Assembly (NCBI GenBank): GCA_023957125.1
Contig: JAMLHL010000019.1
Span: forward strand, 1-64,000
Direction of reading: 5' to 3'
Source of the DNA: Chitinophagaceae bacterium
GTDB lineage: Bacteria; Bacteroidota; Bacteroidia; Chitinophagales; Chitinophagaceae
Length of the DNA stretch: 64,000 nt
Positions 8,333 to 16,320 of the stretch are shown piece after piece; position 1 is the first letter of the stretch, and every line of letters begins with the position of its first letter. The translations under genes and the position numbers were made by a program. The notes under the pieces are model-generated. The model was given only the letters and a program-made list of their open reading frames with translations. It did no database searches and was not told where the DNA came from.

Positions 8333-10300
8333 ATGTCAATGACCCCGCCTGTATTATGGACCCCCTCAGATCGTTTTAAGCGTGATTCCAATCTGGCTCA
8401 ATATATGCAATGGCTGAACGATTCCCGGCAACTGGATTTTAAAGACTACGACGGTTTATGGACATGGTCTGTTGAAAATACTGCTGATTTCTGGCAGAGC
8501 ATAGCGGATTATTTTAAAGTGATCTTTCATACTCCTTTTCGTAATGTAATGAGCGATGATGCTATGCCTTATACAAGATGGTTTGAGGGAAGCACTTTGA
8601 ATTACGCGGAACATATTTTCCGGAATGCCACCGATGAGCGCCCCGCTATATTGTTTCAATCCGAGCAACATTCTCTTGCTTCCGTAAGTTGGCATGAATT
8701 GCGAAACCAGGTAGCGGCGCTGCAACAATTTTTCATCAGCAGGGGTATTAAAGCCGGTGACCGGGTTGCGGCTTACGTTCCCAATATTCCGGAAGCCACC
8801 GCGTCGTTGTTGGCCTGTATGAGTATTGGTGCGGTTTGGAGCAGTTGCTCTCCCGATTTTGGCGCATCGGGAGTCGTAGATCGTTTTCAACAAATTGCAC
8901 CTAAAATTTTGATTGCGGTGAATGGATATCAATATAACGGGAAAGTGTTTGACCGGATGAAAGAAGTGAAAGCTATTAAGGAAAAACTCCCTTCGGTGGA
9001 CAAAACGATCCTTATTGATAACCTGCGAAACGATCAGGATTTATCTGAAATTCCCGGAGCAATTCCATGGACGAAAGTAATGGATACGCCCTATACGGAA
9101 TTGGCCTTCATTCCCGTGCCTTTTGAGCATCCCATTTGGATTTTATATTCTTCCGGCACCACAGGCATCCCCAAGGCCATCACTCACGGGCATGGCGGCG
9201 TATTATTAGAACATTTCAAATACCTGGCATTTCACAATGATGTACAGCCCGGAGAAAATTTTTTCTGGTTTACCACTACCGGTTGGATGATGTGGAATTA
9301 TGTGCAGGCCGCTTTGCTTGTGGGAGCCACAATTGTGCTGTATGACGGCAGTCCCGGTTATCCGGAGATCAGCGTTTTATGGAAGTTGGCGGTGAAAGCG
9401 CCCCTGCATCATTTTGGCACCAGCGCCCCATTTATTATGGCTTGTAAAAAAATGAACTGGTCAGCAAACGATGTAGGAGATTTATCTGTATTACGTTCTG
9501 TCAGTTCCACCGGCGCTCCTTTGCCCCAGGAAGGATTTGATTATGTATATGAGCGTGTCAAACAGGATCTGTGGTTGTGCAGCATGAGCGGAGGCACGGA
9601 TGTATGCACCGCATTTGTAGGCGGGTGCCCGCTGTTACCGGTTTATGAAGGAGAGATCCAGTGCCGGGCTCTGGGTTGCGCTTTGTATGCTCTTGATGAA
9701 GAGGGAAATCCGATATGGGACGAGGTAGGCGAGATGGTGATCTCAAAACCGATGCCCTCAATGCCCGTTTCATTCTGGAATGATGAACGATACGAAAAAT
9801 ATCTGTCCGGTTATTTCGAAGTGTATCCGGGGGTATGGCGTCATGGCGACTGGGTAAAGATAACTCCGCGTAATGGCGTGGTTATCCTGGGCCGCTCGGA
9901 TGCCACACTCAACCGGCAGGGTGTGAGAATCGGAACGGCGGAGGTGTACCGTGCCGTAGATACCGTTGCGGAGGTGCAGGATAGCCTGATCGTAAACATT
10001 GAACTACCCCGCGGTGGAGATTACATGCCTCTTTTTGTGGTGATGAAAAATAACTTGATGCTGACCGGCGAGATAAAAAATACCATCAAAAAAGCCCTGC
10101 GAACCCTGTATTCTCCACGGCACGTGCCTGACGAGATCATCCAGGTGAAAGACATTCCTTATACCATCAGTGGAAAAAAAATGGAGATGCCGGTAAAAAA
10201 ACTATTAATGGGCCGGTCATTGGAAAAATCGGTTAATCCCGCAGCGGTAAAAAATCCCGGATCCCTGGAATTTTTCAAAACTTTTACGATACCCCGATAG
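8333..10300 (+). CDS. Acetoacetyl-CoA synthetase
   Basis: A 655-residue adenylate-forming enzyme that activates acetoacetate to acetoacetyl-CoA through an acyl-AMP intermediate. The sequence shows an acetyl-CoA synthetase-type N-terminal domain, the P-loop YSSGTTGIPKA near residue 272, the hinge region GVVILGRSDATLNRQGVRIG, and the C-terminal lysine region YTISGKKMEMPVKK. The length and the FGTSAPFIMACKK region fit acetoacetyl- rather than acetyl-CoA synthetase. ATG 8333 is chosen; ATG 8339 is also possible and a TTG lies at 8318. It is a single-gene unit converging with the AI-2E gene only five bases away. Likely role: ketone-body or leucine/lipid carbon recovery. Confidence 0.9.
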   Translation: MSMTPPVLWTPSDRFKRDSNLAQYMQWLNDSRQLDFKDYDGLWTWSVENTADFWQSIADYFKVIFHTPFRNVMSDDAMPYTRWFEGSTLNYAEHIFRNATDERPAILFQSEQHSLASVSWHELRNQVAALQQFFISRGIKAGDRVAAYVPNIPEATASLLACMSIGAVWSSCSPDFGASGVVDRFQQIAPKILIAVNGYQYNGKVFDRMKEVKAIKEKLPSVDKTILIDNLRNDQDLSEIPGAIPWTKVMDTPYTELAFIPVPFEHPIWILYSSGTTGIPKAITHGHGGVLLEHFKYLAFHNDVQPGENFFWFTTTGWMMWNYVQAALLVGATIVLYDGSPGYPEISVLWKLAVKAPLHHFGTSAPFIMACKKMNWSANDVGDLSVLRSVSSTGAPLPQEGFDYVYERVKQDLWLCSMSGGTDVCTAFVGGCPLLPVYEGEIQCRALGCALYALDEEGNPIWDEVGEMVISKPMPSMPVSFWNDERYEKYLSGYFEVYPGVWRHGDWVKITPRNGVVILGRSDATLNRQGVRIGTAEVYRAVDTVAEVQDSLIVNIELPRGGDYMPLFVVMKNNLMLTGEIKNTIKKALRTLYSPRHVPDEIIQVKDIPYTISGKKMEMPVKKLLMGRSLEKSVNPAAVKNPGSLEFFKTFTIPR

Positions 10301-10305
10301 CTATC

Positions 10306-11442
10306 CTATCCGCCTTCTTCTTCCCCGTCGTCATCGTCCGGCGTTCTTACGTGCCTGTTTCTGAGCCGTACAATGGGGTTGGTCATAGGGCTAAGTCCCG
10401 GCCGTTCGTCACCCAGGATCAGGCCCCAGTGTTTGAAGGCTTCGGTATGGTCAAAAATGATCTTGAGGACGGCAATGATCGGAAGCGACAGGAACATACC
10501 CGAAATGCCCGCCAGCGATCCGCCTACGATCACCCCTATGATGGTTACCAGCGCATTGATTTTTACTTTAGAACCCACAATCTTTGGCATCAGGATATTA
10601 TTATCCAGGAACTGCACAACGGCTATCACGATCAGAACGGCGAACACATGCCAGAGTTCACTTGATGAACTTAGGGTGAGTAATACCCCGAACAGGTTGC
10701 CGATCAGGGCGCCTACATAGGGTATCAAATTAAGGATGGCAAAAACAATGGCGATAAGCATGGCGTGTTTGATGCCTACTATGGTTAAAAGTACACCCAG
10801 CAGGATGGTCATATAGGTAACCTGTATCATCAGTCCGGTCAGGTAACTCTTTACCATCACTTCTGTTTCACGCAATGCGGATTCCACCTGTGGATGGTCC
10901 TCTTTTTTGAACCACAGGAAGATAAAACGCAATAGGAGGTTTTTGTAAAAAAGAATAAGAAATACATAGATCGGGAGTAAGCCCACAAATACAAATACTT
11001 CGGTAATGGACACCGCAGCGCCGCTCAGGTAGGAGCCTGCATTGTTCAATAATTTGCCACCCTGCTCCTGCAAAACCCTGATCTGTTGATCCGCAGAAAG
11101 GTTGAGGTTCCGGTTGATCCACGCGCTCAACGTATTCCAGTGAAGATTCAGGTTTTTCTCCAGTTGGGAGATGTCTTTTACCAGGGAGGCTACCTGCAGC
11201 GAAAAGAATAGCAGGATGGCGATGATAATCAACGCGCCGGTCAGGATTACCAATACGATAGCGATGATCTCCGGTATCCTGATCTTTCGTAAGAATCGAA
11301 ATAAGGGCAGCAGCATCAGGCTGATAAAGAAGGCCATCAGCAGGGGCATGATGATGGAATTTGCCATATAAAACAGGCCCAGGAGCAAACAAAGCCCCAA
11401 AAGTTCCAGGGAGCGTTTTACAGTAACGGGTAACTGATCCAT
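10306..11442 (-). CDS. AI-2E family transporter (PerM-like)
   Basis: A 378-residue integral inner-membrane protein with about eight hydrophobic segments, typical of the AI-2E/PerM permease family (PF01594). The family signature is seen in the segment around FAILNLIPYVGALIGN and in the C-terminal helices. The tail is unusually acidic (DDDDGEEEGG). Members include exporters of autoinducer-2 and Na+/H+ antiporters, so the substrate cannot be named from sequence. It is transcribed alone and is convergent with the acetoacetyl-CoA synthetase gene. Confidence 0.85.
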   Translation of the reverse strand: MDQLPVTVKRSLELLGLCLLLGLFYMANSIIMPLLMAFFISLMLLPLFRFLRKIRIPEIIAIVLVILTGALIIIAILLFFSLQVASLVKDISQLEKNLNLHWNTLSAWINRNLNLSADQQIRVLQEQGGKLLNNAGSYLSGAAVSITEVFVFVGLLPIYVFLILFYKNLLLRFIFLWFKKEDHPQVESALRETEVMVKSYLTGLMIQVTYMTILLGVLLTIVGIKHAMLIAIVFAILNLIPYVGALIGNLFGVLLTLSSSSELWHVFAVLIVIAVVQFLDNNILMPKIVGSKVKINALVTIIGVIVGGSLAGISGMFLSLPIIAVLKIIFDHTEAFKHWGLILGDERPGLSPMTNPIVRLRNRHVRTPDDDDGEEEGG

Positions 11443-11562
11443 ACCTGAGGAATTAGGTACAAATTAGGGATATAAAATTATGAATCAAAAAAGCGGATCA
11501 ATATTTTGGCCTGTTGAACCAGCAGGCTCCCTTCGGCAGGCTCAGGGCGGCGTTTTCGCATC

Positions 11563-11606
11563 ATACCGCGGTCTGACCCTCCCACATCGGGTGCCGACCG
11601 CGGTAT
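11563..11606. repeat. REP-like palindrome, copy 1
   Basis: A 44-base element with perfect 11-base arms ATACCGCGGTC / GACCGCGGTAT enclosing TGACCCTCCCACATCGGGTGCC, whose own ends (GACCC / GGGT) can extend the fold. It is the first of three related palindromes in this intergenic region. Confidence 0.85.
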
Positions 11607-11652
11607 CTTCATTTTCACATTTTCCACATTCACTACATCGGCCTTATCCGCT

Positions 11653-11676
11653 ATGCGGGGCGTCTTCGCCCCGCAT
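11653..11676. terminator. Strong GC hairpin, possible terminator or REP arm
   Basis: ATGCGGGGCG, the tetraloop TCTT and CGCCCCGCAT form a perfect 10-base-pair stem. No clean T-run follows on either strand (GTTTC on plus), so it may be another dispersed repeat rather than a terminator. Confidence 0.45.
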
Positions 11677-11796
11677 GTTTCTATTGTCGCCTCCCGGCAA
11701 CTTTTCTCAGACTATACATCCGGGCAATTATGATCATTTATCACTTCGCCCTTCGGCAGGCTCCCTTCGGCAGGCTCAGGGCGGCGTTTTCGCATC

Positions 11797-11840
11797 ATAC
11801 TGCGGTCTGACCCTCCCACCTCGGGTGCCGACCGCAGTAT
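11797..11840. repeat. REP-like palindrome, copy 2
   Basis: A 44-base element with perfect 11-base arms ATACTGCGGTC / GACCGCAGTAT. Relative to copy 1, one stem position has changed on both arms (C:G to T:A), preserving the pairing. This is compensatory change within the second direct repeat. Confidence 0.85.
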
Positions 11841-11871
11841 TTTCATTTTCACATTTTCATATTTTCAAATT

Positions 11872-11917
11872 ATACCTGCGGTCTGACCCTCCTTCGTCGG
11901 GTACCGACCGCAGGTAT
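11872..11917. repeat. REP-like palindrome, copy 3
   Basis: A 46-base element with perfect 12-base arms ATACCTGCGGTC / GACCGCAGGTAT and a related but different loop (TGACCCTCCTTCGTCGGGTACC). It ends 12 bases before the stop codon of the DUF1080 gene, so it could also act in that gene's 3' end formation. Confidence 0.8.
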
Positions 11918-11928
11918 TTTCACATTCG

Positions 11929-12690
11929 TTACATCGGTCTTATCCAGATATTCCGGTACGCCACGGGGTTGCCGTGATCCTGTAACATAATAGGTTCTTT
12001 TGAGCTGTGTTTTTCGTAGTTGGGCGTGCCGATATATTGGGTGGATCCCCAGATGGTGGTATTGTGTTGAACAATCACCCCGTTGTGAAACACCGTGATC
12101 TTTGCGGGGGTTCTTACCGTGCCGTCTTCCTGGAATACCGGCGCCGAGAACAGGATGTCGTAGGTTTGCCATTCGCCGGGGCCGCGGGAAGCGTTCACCA
12201 GAGGCGGCGTTTGCTTATAAATGCTGCCTGCCTGCCCGTTGGAATAGGTCCGGTTATTATAATTGTCCAGTACCTGTAATTCGTAGCGGCTCATCAGGAA
12301 AATGCCGCTGTTGCCACGTCCCTGGCTTTCGCCTTTCACTACCGCCGGAGTCCGCCATTCAATGTGTAACTGGCAATCGCCGAATCCCTGTTTTGTTTTG
12401 ATACCGCCGGTGCCGCCCGCCACTACCAGGGCGCCGTCTTCGATCTTCCATTTCACCGGGCCGCCGTCTTTCTCCGACTCCCACTTAGACGCATCTTTTC
12501 CGTCAAATAATACGATTGCATCGGAAGGAGCGTCTGCATTGGTTTTTCCCGGAGTGATAATACGAACCGCCGGATCCCAGTATTCGGTTAGCTTCGGATC
12601 ACCGGTGTGGGGCGCCTTCTGTGCCAGGGAGGTTGAAAACGAAAAGCACAAAGTTGCACCCAATGCCATTTTAAAAAGACGAATGAACAT
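11929..12690 (-). CDS. Secreted DUF1080 protein (3-keto-disaccharide hydrolase-like)
   Basis: A 253-residue secreted protein. The signal peptide ends near SLAQ (residues 21-24), followed by a single DUF1080 jelly-roll domain. The family pattern is visible in LFDGKDASKWE, the central RGNSGIFLMSRYELQVLD with the acidic and Asn residues typical of the site, and the final GNPVAYRNIWIRP. DUF1080 proteins have a concanavalin-like fold, and some hydrolyse 3-keto-glycosides. Enzymatic activity here is inferred from the family only. It is transcribed away from the histidine operon. Confidence 0.85.
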   Translation of the reverse strand: MFIRLFKMALGATLCFSFSTSLAQKAPHTGDPKLTEYWDPAVRIITPGKTNADAPSDAIVLFDGKDASKWESEKDGGPVKWKIEDGALVVAGGTGGIKTKQGFGDCQLHIEWRTPAVVKGESQGRGNSGIFLMSRYELQVLDNYNNRTYSNGQAGSIYKQTPPLVNASRGPGEWQTYDILFSAPVFQEDGTVRTPAKITVFHNGVIVQHNTTIWGSTQYIGTPNYEKHSSKEPIMLQDHGNPVAYRNIWIRPM

Positions 12691-12758
12691 AATAGAGATT
12701 TATTGCGTTAAAAAAGAGCTGACAATTTATACAATAATTCCCTGCCTTTAATATAAAT

Positions 12759-12789
12759 TTTGCGGGGAAAGGGCAGTAGCTTATTTTTG
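12759..12789 (+). promoter_or_regulatory. Promoter of the histidine operon
   Basis: TTTG at 12759-12762 is followed after exactly 19 bases by TATTTTTG at 12782-12789, a full match to the Bacteroidota consensus TTTG-N19-TAnnTTTG. Transcription should begin near 12796 and include the leader peptide at 12813 and the attenuator. Confidence 0.75.
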
Positions 12790-12812
12790 CGGCGTTATTT
12801 AAACGGATAATC

Positions 12813-12860
12813 ATGATTTTTAACACACATCATCACCATCATTTCTTACCCAAAGGGTAG
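12813..12860 (+). CDS. hisL: Histidine operon leader peptide
   Basis: A 15-codon reading frame translating to MIFNTHHHHHFLPKG with five consecutive His codons (12828-12842). It lies between the operon promoter and hisG, 86 bases before the hisG start. Ribosome stalling at these codons when charged tRNA-His is scarce is the classic sensor of histidine operon attenuation. There is no Shine-Dalgarno sequence, as is normal in this phylum. The frame, its position and the matching RNA structures downstream together make chance unlikely. Confidence 0.85.
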   Translation: MIFNTHHHHHFLPKG

Positions 12861-12909
12861 GCCGGTGTTGATTGTGTCAGATTTGACAACGCATTTTCAG
12901 AGGCTTACC
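12845..12909 (+). promoter_or_regulatory. Attenuator: competing hairpins 1:2 and 2:3
   Basis: Segment 1 (12845-12851, CTTACCC) pairs with segment 2 (12855-12861, GGGTAGG) around an AAA loop, directly behind the His codons. Segment 2, extended to GGTAGGCC (12856-12863), can instead pair over eight positions with segment 3 (GGCTTACC, 12902-12909), which is the 5' arm of the terminator. A small helper hairpin (TGTCA/TGACA) lies in the space between. A ribosome stalled at His codons would cover segment 1 and free segment 2, giving antitermination; a ribosome reaching the stop codon covers segment 2 and lets the terminator form. Confidence 0.8.
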
Positions 12910-12927
12910 ATCCGGTAGGTCTTTTTT
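12901..12927 (+). terminator. Attenuator terminator (3:4 hairpin)
   Basis: AGGCTTACC, loop ATCC and GGTAGGTCT form a nine-pair stem including two G:U pairs, followed by a run of six T. It stands 20 bases before the hisG start, so it can only serve to stop transcription prematurely. Confidence 0.85.
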
Positions 12928-12946
12928 ATTTAAAATACATCGTATA

Positions 12947-13798
12947 ATGCTTAAACTGGCTATACAAAAATCGGGACGGCTCCATGAAGATTCCATGAAC
13001 CTGCTCAGGGAATGCGGGATTGCTATTTCCAATGGAGGAAACAAACTTAAAACAGAGGCTTCTAATTTTCCATTGCAGGTGTTTTTCCTGAGAGATGACG
13101 ATATCCCGCAGTATGTGGAAGATGGCGTGGCAGATATGGGAATAGTGGGAGAAAATGTGGTATATGAAAAAGACAGATCCGTGAAGATCGTGGAGCAGTT
13201 GGGGTTTGGCAGTTGCCGGCTGAGCATTGCCGTGGTGAGAGGAGAACAATATAATGATATTCAATCGCTTGAAGGGAAACGGATCGCTACCAGCTATCCT
13301 TTTCTTACCCGGCAGCATCTGGAAAAGAATAAAGTAAATGCAGACATTCATGAGATCAGCGGTTCTGTGGAAATAGCGCCGGGGATCGGTTTGTCAGACG
13401 CTATCTGCGACCTCGTGAGCAGCGGTTCCACTTTGTTGACCAACGGGCTGAAGGAAGTGGAAACCATCCTTTATTCGCAGGCGGTGCTGATCCGGAATAA
13501 GGCTTTGGATGCCGCACAGCAGGAAATTCTTGATAAATTACTGTTTCGCATACACGCCGTAAAGAAGGCCAATAATAATAAGTATATTTTATTGAATGCG
13601 CCGAATGACAAACTGCAGGAGATCATTGGTCTGCTGCCCGGGATGAAAAGTCCCACTGTGTTGCCACTGGCAGAAGAAGGATGGAGCTCGGTGCACAGCG
13701 TGTTGAGTGAAGATGAGTTTTGGGATAAAATTGAACGGCTGAAAGCAGCCGGCGCACAGGGCATCTTAGTTGTACCGATAGAAAAAATGGTAATGTAG
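12947..13798 (+). CDS. hisG: ATP phosphoribosyltransferase, long form
   Basis: A 283-residue enzyme catalysing the first step of histidine synthesis, ATP plus PRPP to phosphoribosyl-ATP. The N-terminus LAIQKSGRLHEDS is the usual start of the type II periplasmic-binding-protein fold, and GVADMGIVGEN is the family signature. The length and the last approximately 75 residues (from NNKYILLNAP) correspond to the ACT-like regulatory domain of the long form, so feedback by histidine is expected and HisZ is not needed. It is the first structural gene of the operon behind the attenuator. Confidence 0.95.
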   Translation: MLKLAIQKSGRLHEDSMNLLRECGIAISNGGNKLKTEASNFPLQVFFLRDDDIPQYVEDGVADMGIVGENVVYEKDRSVKIVEQLGFGSCRLSIAVVRGEQYNDIQSLEGKRIATSYPFLTRQHLEKNKVNADIHEISGSVEIAPGIGLSDAICDLVSSGSTLLTNGLKEVETILYSQAVLIRNKALDAAQQEILDKLLFRIHAVKKANNNKYILLNAPNDKLQEIIGLLPGMKSPTVLPLAEEGWSSVHSVLSEDEFWDKIERLKAAGAQGILVVPIEKMVM

Positions 13799-13825
13799 CA
13801 AAGATACCCGGCAAAAACGAATCCG

Positions 13826-13867
13826 TTTCAAATCTCAAATCTCAAATCTTAAATTTCAAATCTCAAA
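13826..13867 (+). repeat. Six heptamer repeats between hisG and hisD
   Basis: Six consecutive 7-base units with consensus TCTCAAA (TTTCAAA, TCTCAAA, TCTCAAA, TCTTAAA, TTTCAAA, TCTCAAA) fill half of the hisG-hisD gap and end 13 bases before the hisD ATG. Such AAATCTC arrays are prone to slippage, which would change the spacing but not a reading frame. Confidence 0.8.
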
Positions 13868-13880
13868 TCCCTCCTCTCTC

Positions 13881-15200
13881 ATGAAGATCATTATTAATCC
13901 CCCGGTTAGCGAATGGACTTCGTTGCTGCAACGACCGGCAATGGATCACCAAAAGCTGGAATCCATGGTCGCGGAGGTGCTGAGCAATGTGAAGATAAGC
14001 GGGGATAAGGCTTTAACGGAATACACACAGCGTTTTGACGGGGTTCTGTTGAAAGAACTTCGCGTAGCCGGGGCGGAGATAACGGCCGCGGAACAGGCAT
14101 TGCCGGGCGAGCTGAAATCGGCTATAGAAAAGGCAAAAGAAAATATAGTAAAATTTCATGCAGCGCAGATACTTCCCCTGGAAATAATAGAAACCATGCA
14201 GGGGGTACAATGCTGGCGTAAGACTGTGGCGATAGAAAAAGTGGGGCTGTATGTTCCGGGAGGTTCGGCGCCTTTGTTTTCAACGGTGTTGATGCTGGGC
14301 GTTCCGGCAAAGCTGGCGGGTTGCAGTGACATCGTATTATGCACGCCGCCCGATACAAACGGCGCTGTTCACCCTGCTGTTTTGTATGCTGCAAAAATTG
14401 CAGGTATCACGCAGGTGTATAAAGCGGGTGGCGCCCAGGCTATTGCGGCTATGGCTTATGGAACGGCAACCATCCCGTCGGTATATAAAATTTTCGGGCC
14501 GGGCAACCAGTACGTAACCTGTGCCAAACAATTGGTGCAGCGAGACGGCATTGCCATTGATATGCCCGCTGGTCCGAGCGAAGTTTGCGTGCTGGCGGAT
14601 GAAACAGCTCATGCGGGTTTTGTAGCTGCGGATCTGCTGTCGCAGGCGGAACATGGGCCCGACAGCCAGGTGTTGCTGGTGAGCACCTCTAAAGAATTGG
14701 TGGAAAAAGTAATGACGGAACTGGACCTGCAGTTGAAAGAACTTCCCAGGAAAGAAATAGCGGCGGGGGCCTTAAACAACAGTAAGGCCATAGTGATGGA
14801 AGATATGGCGCAGGCAATGGCCTTGATCAACAGCTATGCTCCGGAACACCTGATCCTCAGTTGTGCGAATGAGGAGCGATTAGCGGAGCAGGTGGTAAAT
14901 GCCGGTTCGGTTTTTTTAGGACATTATTCTCCCGAAAGTGCAGGCGATTATGCCAGCGGCACCAATCACACGCTGCCTACTAACGGTTATGCCAAAGTGA
15001 ACAGCGGCGTTAGCATAGACAGCTTTGTAAAGAAGATCACTTTTCAGAAACTGACGCCGGAGGGACTGAAAAATATTGCTCCGGTGGTGATGGCTATGGC
15101 GGAAGCTGAAGGATTACAGGCGCATGCCAATGCCGTGCGGGTGCGGTTGCCGAATAACGGGCAGAACGTACAAGCGAGCGTGGCAACGGAAGTTAAATAG
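13881..15200 (+). CDS. hisD: Histidinol dehydrogenase
   Basis: A 439-residue NAD- and zinc-dependent enzyme oxidising L-histidinol to L-histidine, the last two steps of the pathway. The sequence carries the family signatures KVGLYVPGGSAPLFSTV and IFGPGNQYVT, the segment AEHGPDSQV with a metal-ligand His, and the catalytic Glu-His pair in YAPEHLIL. It ends with a short tail rich in Asn, Gln and Val. It is cytosolic, full length and lies 82 bases after hisG in the same direction. Confidence 0.95.
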   Translation: MKIIINPPVSEWTSLLQRPAMDHQKLESMVAEVLSNVKISGDKALTEYTQRFDGVLLKELRVAGAEITAAEQALPGELKSAIEKAKENIVKFHAAQILPLEIIETMQGVQCWRKTVAIEKVGLYVPGGSAPLFSTVLMLGVPAKLAGCSDIVLCTPPDTNGAVHPAVLYAAKIAGITQVYKAGGAQAIAAMAYGTATIPSVYKIFGPGNQYVTCAKQLVQRDGIAIDMPAGPSEVCVLADETAHAGFVAADLLSQAEHGPDSQVLLVSTSKELVEKVMTELDLQLKELPRKEIAAGALNNSKAIVMEDMAQAMALINSYAPEHLILSCANEERLAEQVVNAGSVFLGHYSPESAGDYASGTNHTLPTNGYAKVNSGVSIDSFVKKITFQKLTPEGLKNIAPVVMAMAEAEGLQAHANAVRVRLPNNGQNVQASVATEVK

Positions 15201-15234
15201 TAGTACAAAAGATGGCTGACAAAAAAAACAGATC

Positions 15235-16293
15235 ATGAATTTTAACATCAATAACCTAATCAGGGAAAATATCAAAAAACTTCTTCCCTATTCTTCTGCG
15301 AGAGATGAGTTCAGCGGGGAGGCAAAGGTGTTCCTCGATGCTAATGAAAACAGTTTGGGATCGCCGACCACCAAATGGTATAACCGTTATCCCGATCCGC
15401 ACCAGACAAAAATAAAGCAGAAACTTTCGCTGATCAAGCATGTGCCGGTGGAAAATATTTTTATCGGCAATGGCAGCGATGAGTGCATTGATCTTTTGTA
15501 CCGGATTTTTTGTGAACCCGGCAGAGACAATGTGATTATTTGTCCGCCTACCTATGGTATGTACGAGGTAAGCGCGCATATCAATGACGTGGAATTAAGA
15601 AAGGTACCCCTGCTGGAAAACTTTCAACTGGATATGGAAGGGCTGGAAAATCATATAGACGGGTTTACAAAGATCATCTGGCTGTGCTCTCCCAATAACC
15701 CGACGGCTAATTCACTGGACAGGGAGGACATCAGAAATATATTGGAAAACTTTCACGGCATTGTAGTGATTGATGAAGCGTATATCAATTTTTCACGCCA
15801 GCGTTCTTTTTTGCCCGAGCTGAATACCTATCCCAACCTGGTGGTACTGCAAACTTTATCCAAAGCCTGGGGATTGGCAGGATTGCGGCTGGGTATGGCT
15901 TTTGCGGGAAAGGAGATCATAGCGGCGTACAATAAAATCAAACCTCCTTATAATATAGGGCAGGCTACCCAGGACCTGGTATTGGGTGCGTTGGACCGGC
16001 TTTCTGACGTGAATGAGATGATCAAAATTTTGGTAAAAGAGCGGGGCGTTTTGGCAGAACAACTTCGTTCGGTTGGGATTGTGGAAAGAGTGTTTCCTAC
16101 CGATGCCAATTTCATATTGGTAAAAGTAAAAGATGCTAAAAAAATTTATGATGAACTTTTAACGAGGGGCATTGTGGTGCGTGACCGGAGCAACGTGAAA
16201 TTGTGTGAGGAATGTCTCAGGATTACGGTGGGTAGCCCTGAGGAGAATAAGACTTTGTTAAACTGCCTTAGAGATTTGAGTACAGCGTTGTAA
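15235..16293 (+). CDS. hisC: Histidinol-phosphate aminotransferase
   Basis: A 352-residue PLP-dependent class I/II aminotransferase converting imidazole-acetol phosphate to histidinol phosphate. It shows the N-terminal DANENSLGSP motif of HisC, the cofactor-binding NNPTANS and IDEAYINFS segments, and the Schiff-base lysine in TLSKAWGLAGLRLG. It starts 34 bases after hisD, with a cytochrome gene following after 27 bases. Confidence 0.95.
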   Translation: MNFNINNLIRENIKKLLPYSSARDEFSGEAKVFLDANENSLGSPTTKWYNRYPDPHQTKIKQKLSLIKHVPVENIFIGNGSDECIDLLYRIFCEPGRDNVIICPPTYGMYEVSAHINDVELRKVPLLENFQLDMEGLENHIDGFTKIIWLCSPNNPTANSLDREDIRNILENFHGIVVIDEAYINFSRQRSFLPELNTYPNLVVLQTLSKAWGLAGLRLGMAFAGKEIIAAYNKIKPPYNIGQATQDLVLGALDRLSDVNEMIKILVKERGVLAEQLRSVGIVERVFPTDANFILVKVKDAKKIYDELLTRGIVVRDRSNVKLCEECLRITVGSPEENKTLLNCLRDLSTAL

Positions 16294-16320
16294 CTTTACT
16301 GCCGTTTAAAACGCTTTGAT

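Larger units (their letters stand above)
11523..11858. repeat. Pair of 102-base direct repeats
   Basis: Positions 11523-11624 and 11757-11858 are near-identical copies, offset by 234 bases. Each begins CAGGCTCCCTTCGGCAGG, runs through GGGCGGCGTTTTCGCATCAT, contains a palindrome and ends TTCATTTTCACATTTTC. They fill most of the gene-free stretch 11443-11928 between two divergently placed minus-strand genes. CTTCGGCAGGCTCAGG-type blocks are dispersed repeats in many Bacteroidota genomes. Confidence 0.85.

Noticed and set aside
11480..11977. 165-codon plus-strand open frame across the palindromic repeats
   Set aside because: The translation repeats itself (the same GSLRQAQGGVFASY block twice), follows the direct repeats exactly and runs into the antisense of the DUF1080 gene. 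It is a by-product of GC-rich repeats, not a gene.
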